A stretch of 53,142 bases of DNA from assembly GCA_014860445.1 (NCBI GenBank), contig JACZJT010000067.1, positions 1 to 53,142 of the forward strand. Reading direction: 5' to 3'. Position 1 is the first letter of the stretch; the number at the start of each line of letters is the position of its first letter. Shown in pieces: positions 36,329-46,028 of this stretch. The stretch comes from Burkholderiales bacterium (GTDB lineage Bacteria > Pseudomonadota > Gammaproteobacteria > Burkholderiales > SG8-39). A model generated the notes under the pieces. That model worked only from the letters and a program-made list of their open reading frames with translations, did not search any database and was not told the origin of the DNA. A program made the position numbers and the translations under genes.

Positions 36329-36499
36329 ATTAAGCACTCCGTTGTAAACGCGTTAGGGGGTTATACCAAACTTCCCGCGATAGCGCACCCTTTGATGTCG
36401 AATGTTCCGACCGAATCGACAGGGTTTCACCATCCGGAATAAGCCGCAATTGTGCTAGCCTGTCGCGCATTGCGATCATCGCGTCGAAACATCGAAATC

Positions 36500-38884
36500 A
36501 TGAAAATTGCATTGAAAACAATCACGGCACTGGTCCTGGTACTGCTGCTTGCGCTGACTGCGGGCTATATATGGCTGCGTCAGTCGCTGCCCCAACTCGA
36601 TGGCACGCTCACCCTCTCCGGCCTCAAGGCGCCGGTGGAAATCGTGCGCGACCGCCACGGCGTGCCCCACATCTACGCAGGCAGCGTCGAAGACGCCTAT
36701 TTCACGCTCGGTTTCGTCCACGCACAGGATCGCCTGTGGCAAATGGAAATGAACCGGCGCATAGCCGCCGGGCGTCTGTCCGAGGCGCTGGGCGCGGCGA
36801 CCCTGGATGCGGACAAGTTTCTGCGCACCCTGGGCGTGCGCCGCGTCGCCGAAGCGACGCTGAAATCATTGAACGTGGAAACGCGCAGCCAGCTCGACGC
36901 CTACGCAGCAGGCGTCAACGCCTTCCTCGCGCAACGCTCGGGACCGCTGCCACCGGAATTTCTGCTCACCGGCGTCAAGCCCGAGCCCTGGCAAAGCGCG
37001 GACTCCGTCGCCTGGATCAAGATGATGGCCTGGGACCTGGGCGCGAACTGGCGCACCGAGTTGCTGCGCCTGCGCCTGGCGAAGAAACTTTCCACGGCAC
37101 AGATAGGCGAATTTCTGCCGCCCTACCCGGGTGATGCGCCGCTCGCCGTCACCGACTACGCCACGCTGTATCGGCAGCTCGACGCGAGCAAACTCGCAGC
37201 GCTAGCGTTGCCGGGCCTGACCGAGGACGGCGCCTCCAACAACTGGGTGCTCGCCGGCGGTCGCACGGCAAGCGGCAAGCCCTTGCTCGCGAACGACCCG
37301 CACCTCGGCCTGGCCGCGCCCGCCGTTTGGTATTTCGCGCATCTGTCTGCGCCTGGCCTCGACGTCATGGGCGCCACGCTGCCGGGCGTGCCCGCCGTGG
37401 TGCTGGGGCGCAACCGGGAGATCGCCTGGGGATACACCAATACCGGGCCCGACGTGCAGGACCTGTATGTGGAGCGCGTCGATGACACCGGCCAGGTCCT
37501 CGCGCCGCAGGGCTGGCAGAAGCTCGCCACGCGCAGCGAAGTGATCAAGGTCAAGGGCCAGCCGGACGTGGCGATTACGGTGCGCAGTTCGCGCCACGGT
37601 CCGCTTATTTCCGATGTGTTCAAGCCGGCGGCTGACGCCTTGCCGCAACAATTCGCGCTGGCTTTTTCATGGACGACGCTGCGCGAAGACGATCTGTCCA
37701 TGCAGGCGGCCGGAAAATTCGCGACGGCCGGAAACTGGAGCGATTTTCTCGCCGCGGCGCGCAATTTTCATTCGCCGCAGCAGAACATGGTCTACGCCGA
37801 CACCAAGGGCAACATCGGCTACATCGCACCCGGGCGCGTGCCGGTGCGCAAACCTGCAAACGATCTCAAAGGGCTGGCGCCCGCACCGGGCTGGGATGCG
37901 AAATACGACTGGGATGGCTTCATCGCGTTCGAGGACCTGCCGCGGAGCTACAACCCCGCCTCTGGCGAAATCATGACAGCCAATCACAAGATCGTGGCCA
38001 AGGACTACCCGCACTTCATCACCAGCGAGTGGGTCCTGCCTTATCGTGCCGAGCGCATCAAGCAGCTGCTGGATGCGATACCCAAGCATACGCTGCAGAG
38101 CTTCGAAAAAATCCAGGCCGACACGGTTTCGCTGCAGGTGCGCGAAATCCTCCCGCTGCTGCTCAAGACCAAGGCCGCGGACACCGATGCACAGCAGGTG
38201 TTGCGGCAACTGGCGCAGTGGGACGCGGACATGGTGCTTGGCGGCGCGGAGCCGCTGATCGTGAGCGCCTGGCTGCGCGAGCTCGGCCGGCTGATCTATG
38301 CCGACGAACTCGGCGACCTGTTCACCAGCGAGTGGGCGCATCGCGCCGAATTCATGCACGCGGTGCTCGCCGACACCGGCGGCCAGGGACACTGGTGCGA
38401 CAACGTGAACACGGCGGCGAAAGAAACCTGCGCCGAGCTATTGCCCCGCGCGCTCGGTCTGGCGCTGGCCGATCTGAAGCGCCGCTACGGCGAGGACCGT
38501 TCGCGATGGCACTGGGGCGACGCGCATTACGCCCTGTCCGAGCATCGTCCCTTCGGCCGCCAGGCGCTGCTTGCGAAGCTGTTCGACATACACGTTCCCA
38601 CGCCCGGCGACACCTATACGGTCAATGTGGGCCGCAACACCCTGGCCAACGAGGGTGCGCCGTTTGCCAGCCGCCACGCAGCGTCGCTGCGCGCAATTTA
38701 CGACCTCTCCGACCTGGACAAGTCGGTCTACATTCACTCCACCGGCCAGTCGGGCAACCTGCTGTCGCCGCTGTACAAGAATTTCGCGGAGCGCTGGGCG
38801 CGGGTCGAATACCTGCCAATGTCGATGCAGCGCAGCGACGCCCTCTCCGCTTCTCTGGGCACGCTCAGGCTGAAGCCGCAGTGA
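36500..38884 (+). CDS. Penicillin acylase family protein (N-terminal-nucleophile amidase)
   Basis: A 794-residue precursor of the penicillin amidase family, exported and self-cleaved into alpha and beta subunits. Residues 1-25 form a signal or anchor helix. The alpha chain starts with PVEIVRDRHGVPHIYA. The cleavage site precedes Ser246 in DGASNNWVLAG, the Ntn nucleophile that becomes the beta-chain N-terminus. Downstream are NDPHLGL and GRNREIAWGYTN, conserved in the family. Members hydrolyse N-acyl amides, including penicillins and, in some bacteria, acyl-homoserine lactones; which one applies here is unknown. An upstream start at 36452 would mask the signal sequence. Its stop abuts the stop of the convergent eamA gene. 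Confidence 0.91.
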   Translation: MKIALKTITALVLVLLLALTAGYIWLRQSLPQLDGTLTLSGLKAPVEIVRDRHGVPHIYAGSVEDAYFTLGFVHAQDRLWQMEMNRRIAAGRLSEALGAATLDADKFLRTLGVRRVAEATLKSLNVETRSQLDAYAAGVNAFLAQRSGPLPPEFLLTGVKPEPWQSADSVAWIKMMAWDLGANWRTELLRLRLAKKLSTAQIGEFLPPYPGDAPLAVTDYATLYRQLDASKLAALALPGLTEDGASNNWVLAGGRTASGKPLLANDPHLGLAAPAVWYFAHLSAPGLDVMGATLPGVPAVVLGRNREIAWGYTNTGPDVQDLYVERVDDTGQVLAPQGWQKLATRSEVIKVKGQPDVAITVRSSRHGPLISDVFKPAADALPQQFALAFSWTTLREDDLSMQAAGKFATAGNWSDFLAAARNFHSPQQNMVYADTKGNIGYIAPGRVPVRKPANDLKGLAPAPGWDAKYDWDGFIAFEDLPRSYNPASGEIMTANHKIVAKDYPHFITSEWVLPYRAERIKQLLDAIPKHTLQSFEKIQADTVSLQVREILPLLLKTKAADTDAQQVLRQLAQWDADMVLGGAEPLIVSAWLRELGRLIYADELGDLFTSEWAHRAEFMHAVLADTGGQGHWCDNVNTAAKETCAELLPRALGLALADLKRRYGEDRSRWHWGDAHYALSEHRPFGRQALLAKLFDIHVPTPGDTYTVNVGRNTLANEGAPFASRHAASLRAIYDLSDLDKSVYIHSTGQSGNLLSPLYKNFAERWARVEYLPMSMQRSDALSASLGTLRLKPQ

Positions 38885-39805
38885 TCAGCGCTTCGACGCG
38901 GCGGATCTGCCCCTGAGGTAGAGATTGTTGGCGATCAGCGCCAGCACCACCAGACCCGCGCCGGCGAGTTCTATGGTTTCGAAATGGTGGCCCTGCATGA
39001 TGCGGATCGCAAACGTCACCACCGGCACCAGATTGCCGAGCAGCATGGCATTGAGCGCGCCGAGGTAGCCGATGGCCATGTTCCAGAACAGCACCGCCAG
39101 CACCACCGTCAGCAGCGCCAGATAGGCGATCTCCCAACCGAGGGTGGCCACGGTCGCACCGGCCGGGGCGCTCGCATATCCAAGCAAGCTCGCGATCCCG
39201 GTGAGCACAAATATCCCCGCCGCCCCCGGCAAACTGGTAAGCGTTGTAAAGCGCAGCGCGGACCAACCGGGAAAGCTGACCGCGCCTATGGTGTAGATGA
39301 TCCAGCTCATGGCGCCGAGGAAGATCAGCATGTCGCCGAAGAAAGTACCGCCGGCGAACGCGTGCACCGGATCACCCTTGGTGATGACCATGAACACGCC
39401 GAGGATTGCGACCGTAATGCAAACCAGGGTGAAATTGGCCGGCCGGGTGCCCTTCAGCGCCCAGTGCACGAATGCCGCGATCGGCGTCTGCAACGCCATG
39501 ATGATGGCGGCATGTTCCGGACGGGAGCGGCTGAGACCGGCAAACACCAGGATGGAGAAGCCGCTGAAACCCACGACGCCGTAGAACGAAGCCTGCAGAA
39601 ACCTGCCGCGGTAGCGCAGTGCCTCGGCACCTTCGCGCCAGTAAAGAATCGCTGCAAACAGGGGAGCGGCAATGCCGTAGCGGATCGCAGACAGCCAGAA
39701 CGCATCCAGGGTCAGCAGCGCCGCTTTCGCCACGGGGAACATCCCGCCCCAGATGAGCACGGTGACGAGCATGATCAGCACGCCCTTGAACTGGTTCGTC
39801 TGCAC
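38885..39805 (-). CDS. EamA (DMT) family transporter
   Basis: A 306-residue ten-helix drug/metabolite transporter with two EamA repeats (residues about 8-140 and 155-290). The second-helix WGGMFPVAKAAL of repeat one and AMSWIIYTIGA of repeat two are typical. It probably exports an amino acid or small metabolite; the substrate cannot be inferred. The gene ends exactly where the convergent penicillin acylase gene ends, with no intergenic space. Confidence 0.87.
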   Translation of the reverse strand: MQTNQFKGVLIMLVTVLIWGGMFPVAKAALLTLDAFWLSAIRYGIAAPLFAAILYWREGAEALRYRGRFLQASFYGVVGFSGFSILVFAGLSRSRPEHAAIIMALQTPIAAFVHWALKGTRPANFTLVCITVAILGVFMVITKGDPVHAFAGGTFFGDMLIFLGAMSWIIYTIGAVSFPGWSALRFTTLTSLPGAAGIFVLTGIASLLGYASAPAGATVATLGWEIAYLALLTVVLAVLFWNMAIGYLGALNAMLLGNLVPVVTFAIRIMQGHHFETIELAGAGLVVLALIANNLYLRGRSAASKR

Positions 39806-39962
39806 GCGCTGTCCTTGAAATACGTTGGAAAAATGCGGGCCGCAAGATCGGAGGCGGAAGCTCCACGATATTACACGACGCGCGCGTCGAAAGCTGTGCC
39901 GCCGGATGCGCGCGTTCGCATCGAAAAAGGCATGCCGCCATGCGGCACCGATGCATAAGCCG

Positions 39963-39989
39963 TTGACGGGCTACGATTTCCGATACAAT
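39963..39989 (+). promoter_or_regulatory. Candidate promoter of the receiver-protein gene
   Basis: TTGACG (39963-39968) and TACAAT (39984-39989) are good -35 and -10 matches, but the spacer is 15 bases, shorter than ideal. The leader that follows contains a CCCCGC/GCGGGG inverted repeat (39999-40004 and 40017-40022) just ahead of the start codon, which could limit translation. Confidence 0.4.
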
Positions 39990-40037
39990 GCCCGTTCGCC
40001 CCGCGGCGCGCCTCAGGCGGGGGGACCAGAGCCGCGC

Positions 40038-40466
40038 ATGCCTGACGAAAAAAAATACCGGATACTCATCATCGACGACGACGTCGGCTTTCGCGACCTG
40101 TTGCGCTTGCATTTGAAGGCCGCCGGCTACGAGGTACAGGTCGCAGAGGACGGGGTCACGGGCGGTCGTGCGCTGCTGGAGCAGACACCGGACCTGGTCG
40201 TGTCCGATCTCAACATGCCTTATCTGGACGGTTTCGAATTATTGAGGCTGCTGCACTCGGATGCGGAAACCGCTTCGATCCCGGTCATCCTGCTCTCAGG
40301 ACGCAGCGACAGCGACACCATGGCAAAGGCGGTGGAGCTCGGTGCCTCGGACTACCTTTCCAAGCCGGTCACGCGCGACCAGCTGCTGGAGTCGATCGAA
40401 GCCTGCCTGCGCAGAAGCAAGGGCAGGACCCAATCCCCGGATTACGGATCGACCCCCGCAGTCTAG
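40038..40466 (+). CDS. Single-domain response regulator (CheY-like receiver)
   Basis: A 142-residue stand-alone receiver domain. The acidic pair is in IIDDDVGF (about 11-15), the phospho-acceptor aspartate in VVSDLNMPYLDG (about 60), the threonine/serine switch in ILLSGRS, and the conserved lysine in YLSKPVT. There is no output domain; a 25-residue polar tail rich in Ser/Arg/Pro follows. The ATG at 40038 is used. No histidine kinase is adjacent, so the partner is encoded elsewhere. It converges with fadD, 12 bases apart. Confidence 0.88.
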   Translation: MPDEKKYRILIIDDDVGFRDLLRLHLKAAGYEVQVAEDGVTGGRALLEQTPDLVVSDLNMPYLDGFELLRLLHSDAETASIPVILLSGRSDSDTMAKAVELGASDYLSKPVTRDQLLESIEACLRRSKGRTQSPDYGSTPAV

Positions 40467-40478
40467 GGTTTTCGGTTC

Positions 40479-42155
40479 TCAGCCGGCTTTTTCGTCGCGC
40501 AAGGCGCGCCGCAGGATTTTCCCGACATTCGTCTTGGGCAATTCCGTCCTGAATTCTACGTACTTCGGACATTTGTAGCCGGTCATGTTCTGATGGCAGT
40601 GCGCGCGCACTTCCTTTTCCGACAGATCCGGATCCTTCCTCACCACGAACAGTTTTACCGCCTCGGTCGAATGCTCGTCCGGCACGCCGACTGCCGCGCA
40701 CTCCACCACACCGGGAAGCATCATCACCACGCCTTCGATTTCATTCGGATAAACGTTGAATCCGGACACCAGGATCATGTCCTTCTTGCGGTCGACAATG
40801 CGCGTGTGGCCCTTCTCGTCCATGATGCCGATGTCGCCGCTGCGGAAAAACCCGTCGGCCGTCATCACCTTCGCCGTCTCGTCGGGTTTTTGCCAATATC
40901 CCGCCATGACCTGTGGCCCGCGGATGCAGATCTCGCCTGTTTCACCCAGCGCAAGCTCGTTGCCGGCATCGTCACGGATGGAAATTTCGGTGGAAGGCAC
41001 GGGCAGTCCGATCGATCCGTTGAACTCCTTCAGGTCTGGCGGATTCGTGGTCGCGACCGGCGAGGTCTCGGTGAGGCCGTAGCCTTCGATCAGGGTGACG
41101 CCGGTGATCTTTTTCCATTTTTCCGCTACAGCCTTCTGAACCGCCATGCCGCCGCCGTTGGAAATGCGCAAAGCGCTGAAATCGAGTTTCTCGAAATCCG
41201 GATGGTGCATCAGGCCGTTGAACAGGGTGTTGACCCCGGTGATGGTGGTGTACTTGTGGTTTCCGAGCTCCTTGACGAAACCCGGAATGTCGCGCGGATT
41301 CACGATCAGCACGTTCTTGCCGCCGATCTTGAGCATCATCAGGCAATTCACCGTCAGCGAAAAGATATGGTAGAGCGGCAGCGCCGTGATAATGATGTAG
41401 TGCTTGCGGTCGTATTCGGTCAGGAACGGATCCAGCCAGGCATCGACCTGGGTCAGGTTGGCGGTAATGTTGCGGTTCAGCAGCATCGCACCCTTGGATA
41501 CGCCGGTGGTGCCGCCGGTGTATTGAAGAAATGCGATATCGTCGGGTTTGATCTCCACCCGGTCCAGCGTCATGGCCGAGGCCGCGCCCAGCACCTTGTT
41601 AAAGCGGATCGCGTGGTCAAGCTCGAACGCCGGTACCATTTTCTTCAGGTTGCGCACGACGAAATTGACCAGCGTCCCCTTCGCGCCGCCCAACAGGTCG
41701 CCCATCGCCGCGACCACGACCTGCTTCACCGGCGTCTTCGCGATCACCTGCTCCAGCGTGTGCGCGAAATTCTCGAGGATCACGATCGCCTTCGCGCCGG
41801 AATCGTTCAGCTGGTGCTCGAGTTCACGCGGCGTATACAGCGGGTTGACGTTCACCACCACCAGTCCTGCGCGCAACACCCCGAACAGCGCGACCGGGTA
41901 CTGCAGCACATTGGGCATCATCAACGCGACGCGGTCACCCTTCACCAGCCCCTGCGACTGCAGCCAGGCGCCGAATGCCGCCGACATGCGATCGAGCTCG
42001 CCAAACGTTATTTCCTTGCCCATGCAATAGTAGGCCGGGCGCTCCCGAAAGCTGGCTACGCTTTCCTCGAACAGGTCGCGGATCGACTGGTATTTGTTCG
42101 CGTCTATGTCGGCCGGTACGCCGGCCGGATAGTGTTTAAGCCAGATCTTTTCCAT
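40479..42155 (-). CDS. fadD: Long-chain fatty acid-CoA ligase
   Basis: A 558-residue acyl-CoA synthetase of the FadD type that activates fatty acids with ATP and CoA for beta-oxidation. The P-loop [12 protein letters not shown] (about 212-223), the [14 protein letters not shown] adenylation motif (about 345-360), the hinge [20 protein letters not shown] (about 430-450) and the C-terminal catalytic lysine in [11 protein letters not shown] are all visible. Length agrees with E. coli FadD (561). It starts at ATG 42155. It is transcribed alone and fits with the PHB and acyl-CoA genes elsewhere in the window. Confidence 0.95.
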   Translation of the reverse strand: MEKIWLKHYPAGVPADIDANKYQSIRDLFEESVASFRERPAYYCMGKEITFGELDRMSAAFGAWLQSQGLVKGDRVALMMPNVLQYPVALFGVLRAGLVVVNVNPLYTPRELEHQLNDSGAKAIVILENFAHTLEQVIAKTPVKQVVVAAMGDLLGGAKGTLVNFVVRNLKKMVPAFELDHAIRFNKVLGAASAMTLDRVEIKPDDIAFLQYTGGTTGVSKGAMLLNRNITANLTQVDAWLDPFLTEYDRKHYIIITALPLYHIFSLTVNCLMMLKIGGKNVLIVNPRDIPGFVKELGNHKYTTITGVNTLFNGLMHHPDFEKLDFSALRISNGGGMAVQKAVAEKWKKITGVTLIEGYGLTETSPVATTNPPDLKEFNGSIGLPVPSTEISIRDDAGNELALGETGEICIRGPQVMAGYWQKPDETAKVMTADGFFRSGDIGIMDEKGHTRIVDRKKDMILVSGFNVYPNEIEGVVMMLPGVVECAAVGVPDEHSTEAVKLFVVRKDPDLSEKEVRAHCHQNMTGYKCPKYVEFRTELPKTNVGKILRRALRDEKAG

Positions 42156-42275
42156 TCAGTACATCCTCCAAGGAAGCGCTTTTGCCTATTGTTTGGTTTG
42201 GTCGGTTTCTCGCAACAGGCGCCATGATAAACCGTGCCGCTCGAATGCGCCCGCAATGCGACAGCGATCGGGAGT

Positions 42276-43484
42276 TTATCCCGCCGTCGCGCGTATGCGA
42301 CGCGCAAGGTAGATGCTCGCGAGCGTCGCCGCCGAGGCGAGAACGCCCACGACACCGTAGTGGGTCAGTTCGCCCGCGTCGTTCCTGCCGATGATCAGGC
42401 TCGCCCCGAAGGCCGCCGTGCCCGACGCGAGTTGCTGAATCGAGGAGTTGAAGCTCATGAAGCTTCCGCGCAGTCTTGGCTTCACGCTCGCCGTCATCAG
42501 CGCCATCGCGGGAACGAAGCGCCCCGACATCATGCACATCATGAACGCCGAGGATGCGATGGCGAGATAAATGGGCACGCGCGGAAGATGAGTCAGGTTG
42601 AGCATGGCCAGTGCCGATCCGCAGGCGACCAGCATGAACACGCGCTGCTTGCCGTGCAAGTCGGTCAGCCGACCCACCAGGCGCACCGTGAGCAGGGTCA
42701 GCGTACCGCCGACCAGGTAAAGCAGGGGCAGTTGCGCTTCTCTTACCCCGACGTTCGCGACCATATAGGGGCTGATGAACGGAATGACGGCGAAGCCGGA
42801 GAAAAACAGCGTGGCCGAAAACAGAAAGGCCCTGCGGTGGTTCGGATCGCTGAACACCGCCACGGCCTGCGCCAGCGGATGGCGCTCGCGAGCCGCGCGC
42901 AAATGGTCGCGCATGCGCGGGAGCAGCCACAGCACACCGCACCAGGTGACGACGCACAAGCCGGCGAGAAAGAAATACGGGGCGCGCCAGGTAAACTGGG
43001 TTGCCAGGGACAGGCTGACCGGCACGCCGACCGTCGCGGCGATGGAGAAGGAGGACATCACCACGCCCAGCGCGGAGCCGCGGCGGCTCTCCGGTATCAG
43101 GTCGCCGACGATGGCGAACACGATCGCCGACAGCACGCCGCCGAATGCCCCGGCCAGCGCCCGCGCCACCAGCAGCGCGCCGTAACTGCCGGCGGACGCG
43201 GCGAACATCGTGGTCGCGCCGAAACAGGCATACAGGATGAGCAGCGATTTCTTGCGATCGAAGCGGTCGATGAAAAAAGCGGCCGCAAAGCCGACGGCGG
43301 CTGCGCTGAAGGTATAGACCGAAACCAGGAATCCGAATTTCGTCGGCCCGATGGCGAACATGCGCATGAACTGCGGCCCGAGCGGCATCAGGATCATGAA
43401 ATCAAGTATATGGCTGATCTGCACGCCGGCCAGCACCAGCAGGACCGCCCACTCGCGCACGACCGGCTTGTCGGCCGGTTTCAT
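42276..43484 (-). CDS. MFS transporter, second of a coupled pair
   Basis: A 402-residue 12-helix major facilitator. Motif A-type FIDRFDRKKSLL lies after helix 2 (about residues 70-81), and AIVGDLIPESRRGSALG at the loop before helix 5 resembles arabinose-efflux/sugar-type exporters. Its ATG overlaps the stop of the upstream MFS gene (ATGA), so both are translated from one message. Whether they act separately or as a pair is unknown. Confidence 0.87.
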   Translation of the reverse strand: MKPADKPVVREWAVLLVLAGVQISHILDFMILMPLGPQFMRMFAIGPTKFGFLVSVYTFSAAAVGFAAAFFIDRFDRKKSLLILYACFGATTMFAASAGSYGALLVARALAGAFGGVLSAIVFAIVGDLIPESRRGSALGVVMSSFSIAATVGVPVSLSLATQFTWRAPYFFLAGLCVVTWCGVLWLLPRMRDHLRAARERHPLAQAVAVFSDPNHRRAFLFSATLFFSGFAVIPFISPYMVANVGVREAQLPLLYLVGGTLTLLTVRLVGRLTDLHGKQRVFMLVACGSALAMLNLTHLPRVPIYLAIASSAFMMCMMSGRFVPAMALMTASVKPRLRGSFMSFNSSIQQLASGTAAFGASLIIGRNDAGELTHYGVVGVLASAATLASIYLARRIRATAG

Positions 43485-44677
43485 CGCAGCTTCAGAAGCA
43501 GCGGCGCGAGTGCGCCCACCATGCCCAGACTGGCGTAGGCGAGCGTCCATGCACCCGGACTGGCGTTGCCTCCGGCCGCGTCCAGCACCGCGCCGAACGC
43601 CAGCGGCGCGATGAAGCCTGCGCCGAAACCCAGCATCGAATGCAGGGCCATGCTGGCGCCGCGTATGTTCGGATCGGAGTTGGCCACCATGCCCGAGGTC
43701 AGCGCAGAGGAATCCCCCATGTGCAGGCTGAGCATGACAAAGGAGAGCCCGACGACCGCGTACCAGGGCATGCCGGAGAATGCGCCGAACAGGCAGGTGC
43801 ACAAACCCGAGCAGACCATGATTGCGGGCACGACGCGGTTGCGGCCATAGCGCATCGCGAGTTCGTTGCCGAGCACGCTGGCGCCCGGACCGAACATATT
43901 GGCGATGGCCGCGATCAGCACCGGGCTCCATGGCCAGGGACCGCCGGCCGACAGGCTCTGGCTGAATACGAAAAAAGCCACCATCCAGGAGCGCGAGCCG
44001 AACAGTTCCCAGCAGTGAACCGTGTAGCCGAAAATATAGCCGCGCGCCGCGCGATTGGCGAGCACCGGCCGCATATCGAGCAAGGCCCTCGGCCCGGGTG
44101 CGGGCGGCCGCCGGGGCGGCAATCCGAGGACGATCATCAGGCCCGCGGCGAGCGGGCCGAGCGCGCACAAGGCAAATGCCCAGCGCCAGCCCAGGGTCGC
44201 GGCGAACCCGCCCGCAAGCAGGATCGAGAAGCTCGCGCCGAAACCGAACACCGCCGTATAAAAAGAAACGGCGCGGCTTTGCGCACGATCGCCGAGATTA
44301 TCGGTAAGCGCCCTCAGACCGGGCATATAGGTGCCGGCAATGCCGGCGCCGGTCAGCCCTTGAAAAAACGCAGCCGACCACACGCCGTGCGCGAATAGCG
44401 CAAAGCCGAGACAGCCAAAGGCGGCAAGCAGGCTGGAAAAAAAATACACGCGGCGCGCATCGACCCGGTCGGTCAGACCGCTCAGCACAGGCACCGACGC
44501 CATGTAGCCCGCGAAAAACATGCCTGAGATCAGTCCGGCGGCCGAATTGCTCGCACCCCATTCCTGCTGCAGCTGCGGTAGCAGCGTCGGGTAGATCGCA
44601 TAGCACAGCATGCTTGCGACATGCGCGAGGCAGACCCAGGCGATGAGGCCCACCGGGCTACTGGTTATTCTCTTCAT
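43481..44677 (-). CDS. MFS transporter, first of a coupled pair
   Basis: A 398-residue 12-helix major facilitator. The loop after helix 2 reads GLTDRVDARRVYF, helix 5 carries GAGIAGTYMPGLRAL, and AMHSMLGFGAGF-like small-residue patches occur late. It resembles CynX/NimT-like or general permease families, without a clear substrate. The ATG at 44677 is used (a TTG at 44683 would add two residues). The upstream side abuts the large palindromic repeat region, which may isolate it from transcription on that side. Confidence 0.86.
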   Translation of the reverse strand: MKRITSSPVGLIAWVCLAHVASMLCYAIYPTLLPQLQQEWGASNSAAGLISGMFFAGYMASVPVLSGLTDRVDARRVYFFSSLLAAFGCLGFALFAHGVWSAAFFQGLTGAGIAGTYMPGLRALTDNLGDRAQSRAVSFYTAVFGFGASFSILLAGGFAATLGWRWAFALCALGPLAAGLMIVLGLPPRRPPAPGPRALLDMRPVLANRAARGYIFGYTVHCWELFGSRSWMVAFFVFSQSLSAGGPWPWSPVLIAAIANMFGPGASVLGNELAMRYGRNRVVPAIMVCSGLCTCLFGAFSGMPWYAVVGLSFVMLSLHMGDSSALTSGMVANSDPNIRGASMALHSMLGFGAGFIAPLAFGAVLDAAGGNASPGAWTLAYASLGMVGALAPLLLKLR

Positions 44678-44762
44678 TACCAATGGATATGCCTGTCAGC
44701 GAGTTTCTGTTCTGGCGGGAGGGGTTACTGTACCGAATAATGTCGGGGGCAGCCCGACGGCT

Positions 44763-45175
44763 GGTTACTTTCTTTTGCGTGCCCAAAAGAAAGTAACCAA
44801 AGAAAAGGGCACCCCACGGTGACGGTCGCCTGCGGCGACTTCCCTGCGATGCTCGCGCGCCGCGGCGCCTGCGGAACTCGCCCCTCGCAAGAGCGAGGGG
44901 CTCAGACAGTCCTCGGCGACAACCCCGCGACGCGCTGCGCTTCTCGGCGTCACCGAGGGGATATCGGCAGCCGGCACCGCTACGGGTTTGTGCCCCCTGT
45001 GCCGCGCCGAGCAACGCAGGCTGTGCGGGGGAAGTCCGCGAGCACTGTCTGAGGCCCGCAGGGCCGAGTTGCGCAGCGGCCCGCTCAGCCGAGTAGCGCA
45101 GGGCAGCCCGAAGGGCCGCGGCACCGGGGTCGCCTTCTTTTGGTTACTTTTCTTGGCGAGACAAGAAAAGTAACC
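44763..45175 (+). repeat. Large nested palindromic element (about 410 bp)
   Basis: This fills most of the 520-base gap between genes. Each end is a perfect hairpin with the same GGTTACTTT-type start: 15-bp arms at 44763-44777 and 44784-44798 on the left, and 14-bp arms at 45142-45155 and 45162-45175 on the right. The two ends are also inverted copies of each other in their flanks. Inside is another inverted pair, CTCAGACAGTCCTCG (44901-44915) against 45039-45053 with one mismatch, plus CCCCTCGC/GCGAGGGG at 44881-44900. Open frames on both strands look like shadows. Similar elements recur in betaproteobacterial genomes, from memory; the end hairpins could stop transcription in both directions. 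Confidence 0.75.
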
Positions 45176-45198
45176 CGCCCGCCGGGGCGGGGCCCGGC

Positions 45199-45975
45199 TC
45201 ACCTATGTTCGAACTTCGGCTTGCGCTTCTCGACAAACGCCGCCATGCCTTCCTTCTGGTCTTCGGTGGCGAACAGGGAGTGAAATACGCGCCGCTCGAA
45301 CAGCACGCCCTCGTTGAGCGTGGTCTCGTAGGCGCGGTTGACCGATTCCTTCGCCGCCATCACCACCGGCAGCGAGAATTCGCAGATCTGGCTGGCGGCG
45401 GCCAGCGCTTCGTCCAGCAGCTTGTCCGCGGCCACCACGCGCGACACCAGCCCGGCGCGCTCGGCTTCGGCGGCGTCCATCATGCGCGCGGTCAGCACCA
45501 TGTCCATGGCCTTGGCCTTGGATACGGCGCGCGGCAGGCGCTGCGTGCCGCCCGCTCCGGGGATGACGCCGAGCTTGATCTCGGGCTGTCCGAACTTCGC
45601 CGTGTCGGCGGCGATGGTGAAATCGCACATCATCGACAGTTCGCAGCCGCCGCCCAGGGCGAAACCGGCCACCGCCGCGATCACCGGCTTTCTCACCGTG
45701 CGGATGCGCTCCCAGTTGCGCGTGATGTACTCGCTCTTGTACACATCCATATAGGTCCAGTCCTTCATCGCGCCGATGTCGGCGCCTGCGGCGAACGCCT
45801 TTTCACTGCCGGTGATCACCATGCAGCCGATGCTCTCGTCGGCGTCGAATTTAGCCAGCGCGTCGCCGAGTTCGTCCATCAGCGCGTCGTTGAGCGCATT
45901 GAGCGCCTTCGGCCGGTTCAGTGTGATCAGGCCGACGCGGCCGCGGGTTTCAACCAGTATGTTCTCGTAGCTCAT
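45199..45975 (-). CDS. Enoyl-CoA hydratase
   Basis: A 258-residue crotonase-fold enzyme that hydrates trans-2-enoyl-CoA in beta-oxidation or the late phenylacetate pathway. The CoA/oxyanion segment [10 protein letters not shown] is at 61-70. The two catalytic glutamates are E112 (GGGCELSM) and E132 (GQPEIKLG), 20 residues apart as in true hydratases. The C-terminal KRKPKF is typical. PaaF-type function is possible because paaI and paaY lie nearby, but no paaABCDE genes are seen. Confidence 0.93.
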   Translation of the reverse strand: MSYENILVETRGRVGLITLNRPKALNALNDALMDELGDALAKFDADESIGCMVITGSEKAFAAGADIGAMKDWTYMDVYKSEYITRNWERIRTVRKPVIAAVAGFALGGGCELSMMCDFTIAADTAKFGQPEIKLGVIPGAGGTQRLPRAVSKAKAMDMVLTARMMDAAEAERAGLVSRVVAADKLLDEALAAASQICEFSLPVVMAAKESVNRAYETTLNEGVLFERRVFHSLFATEDQKEGMAAFVEKRKPKFEHR

Positions 45976-46028
45976 TTCATCGCCTCATGTGTAGAAGGTT
46001 CAAAATCTTTTGACTCGTCCAATCGCCG

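Noticed and set aside
42234-43538. A 434-codon plus-strand frame opposite an MFS gene
   Set aside because: It is very rich in Arg, His and Gln with no hydrophobic core, as expected for the complement of membrane-protein codons.
44765-45202. Small open frames on both strands within the palindromic region
   Set aside because: They arise from symmetric GC-rich repeat sequence, have no ribosome binding sites and give low-complexity proteins.
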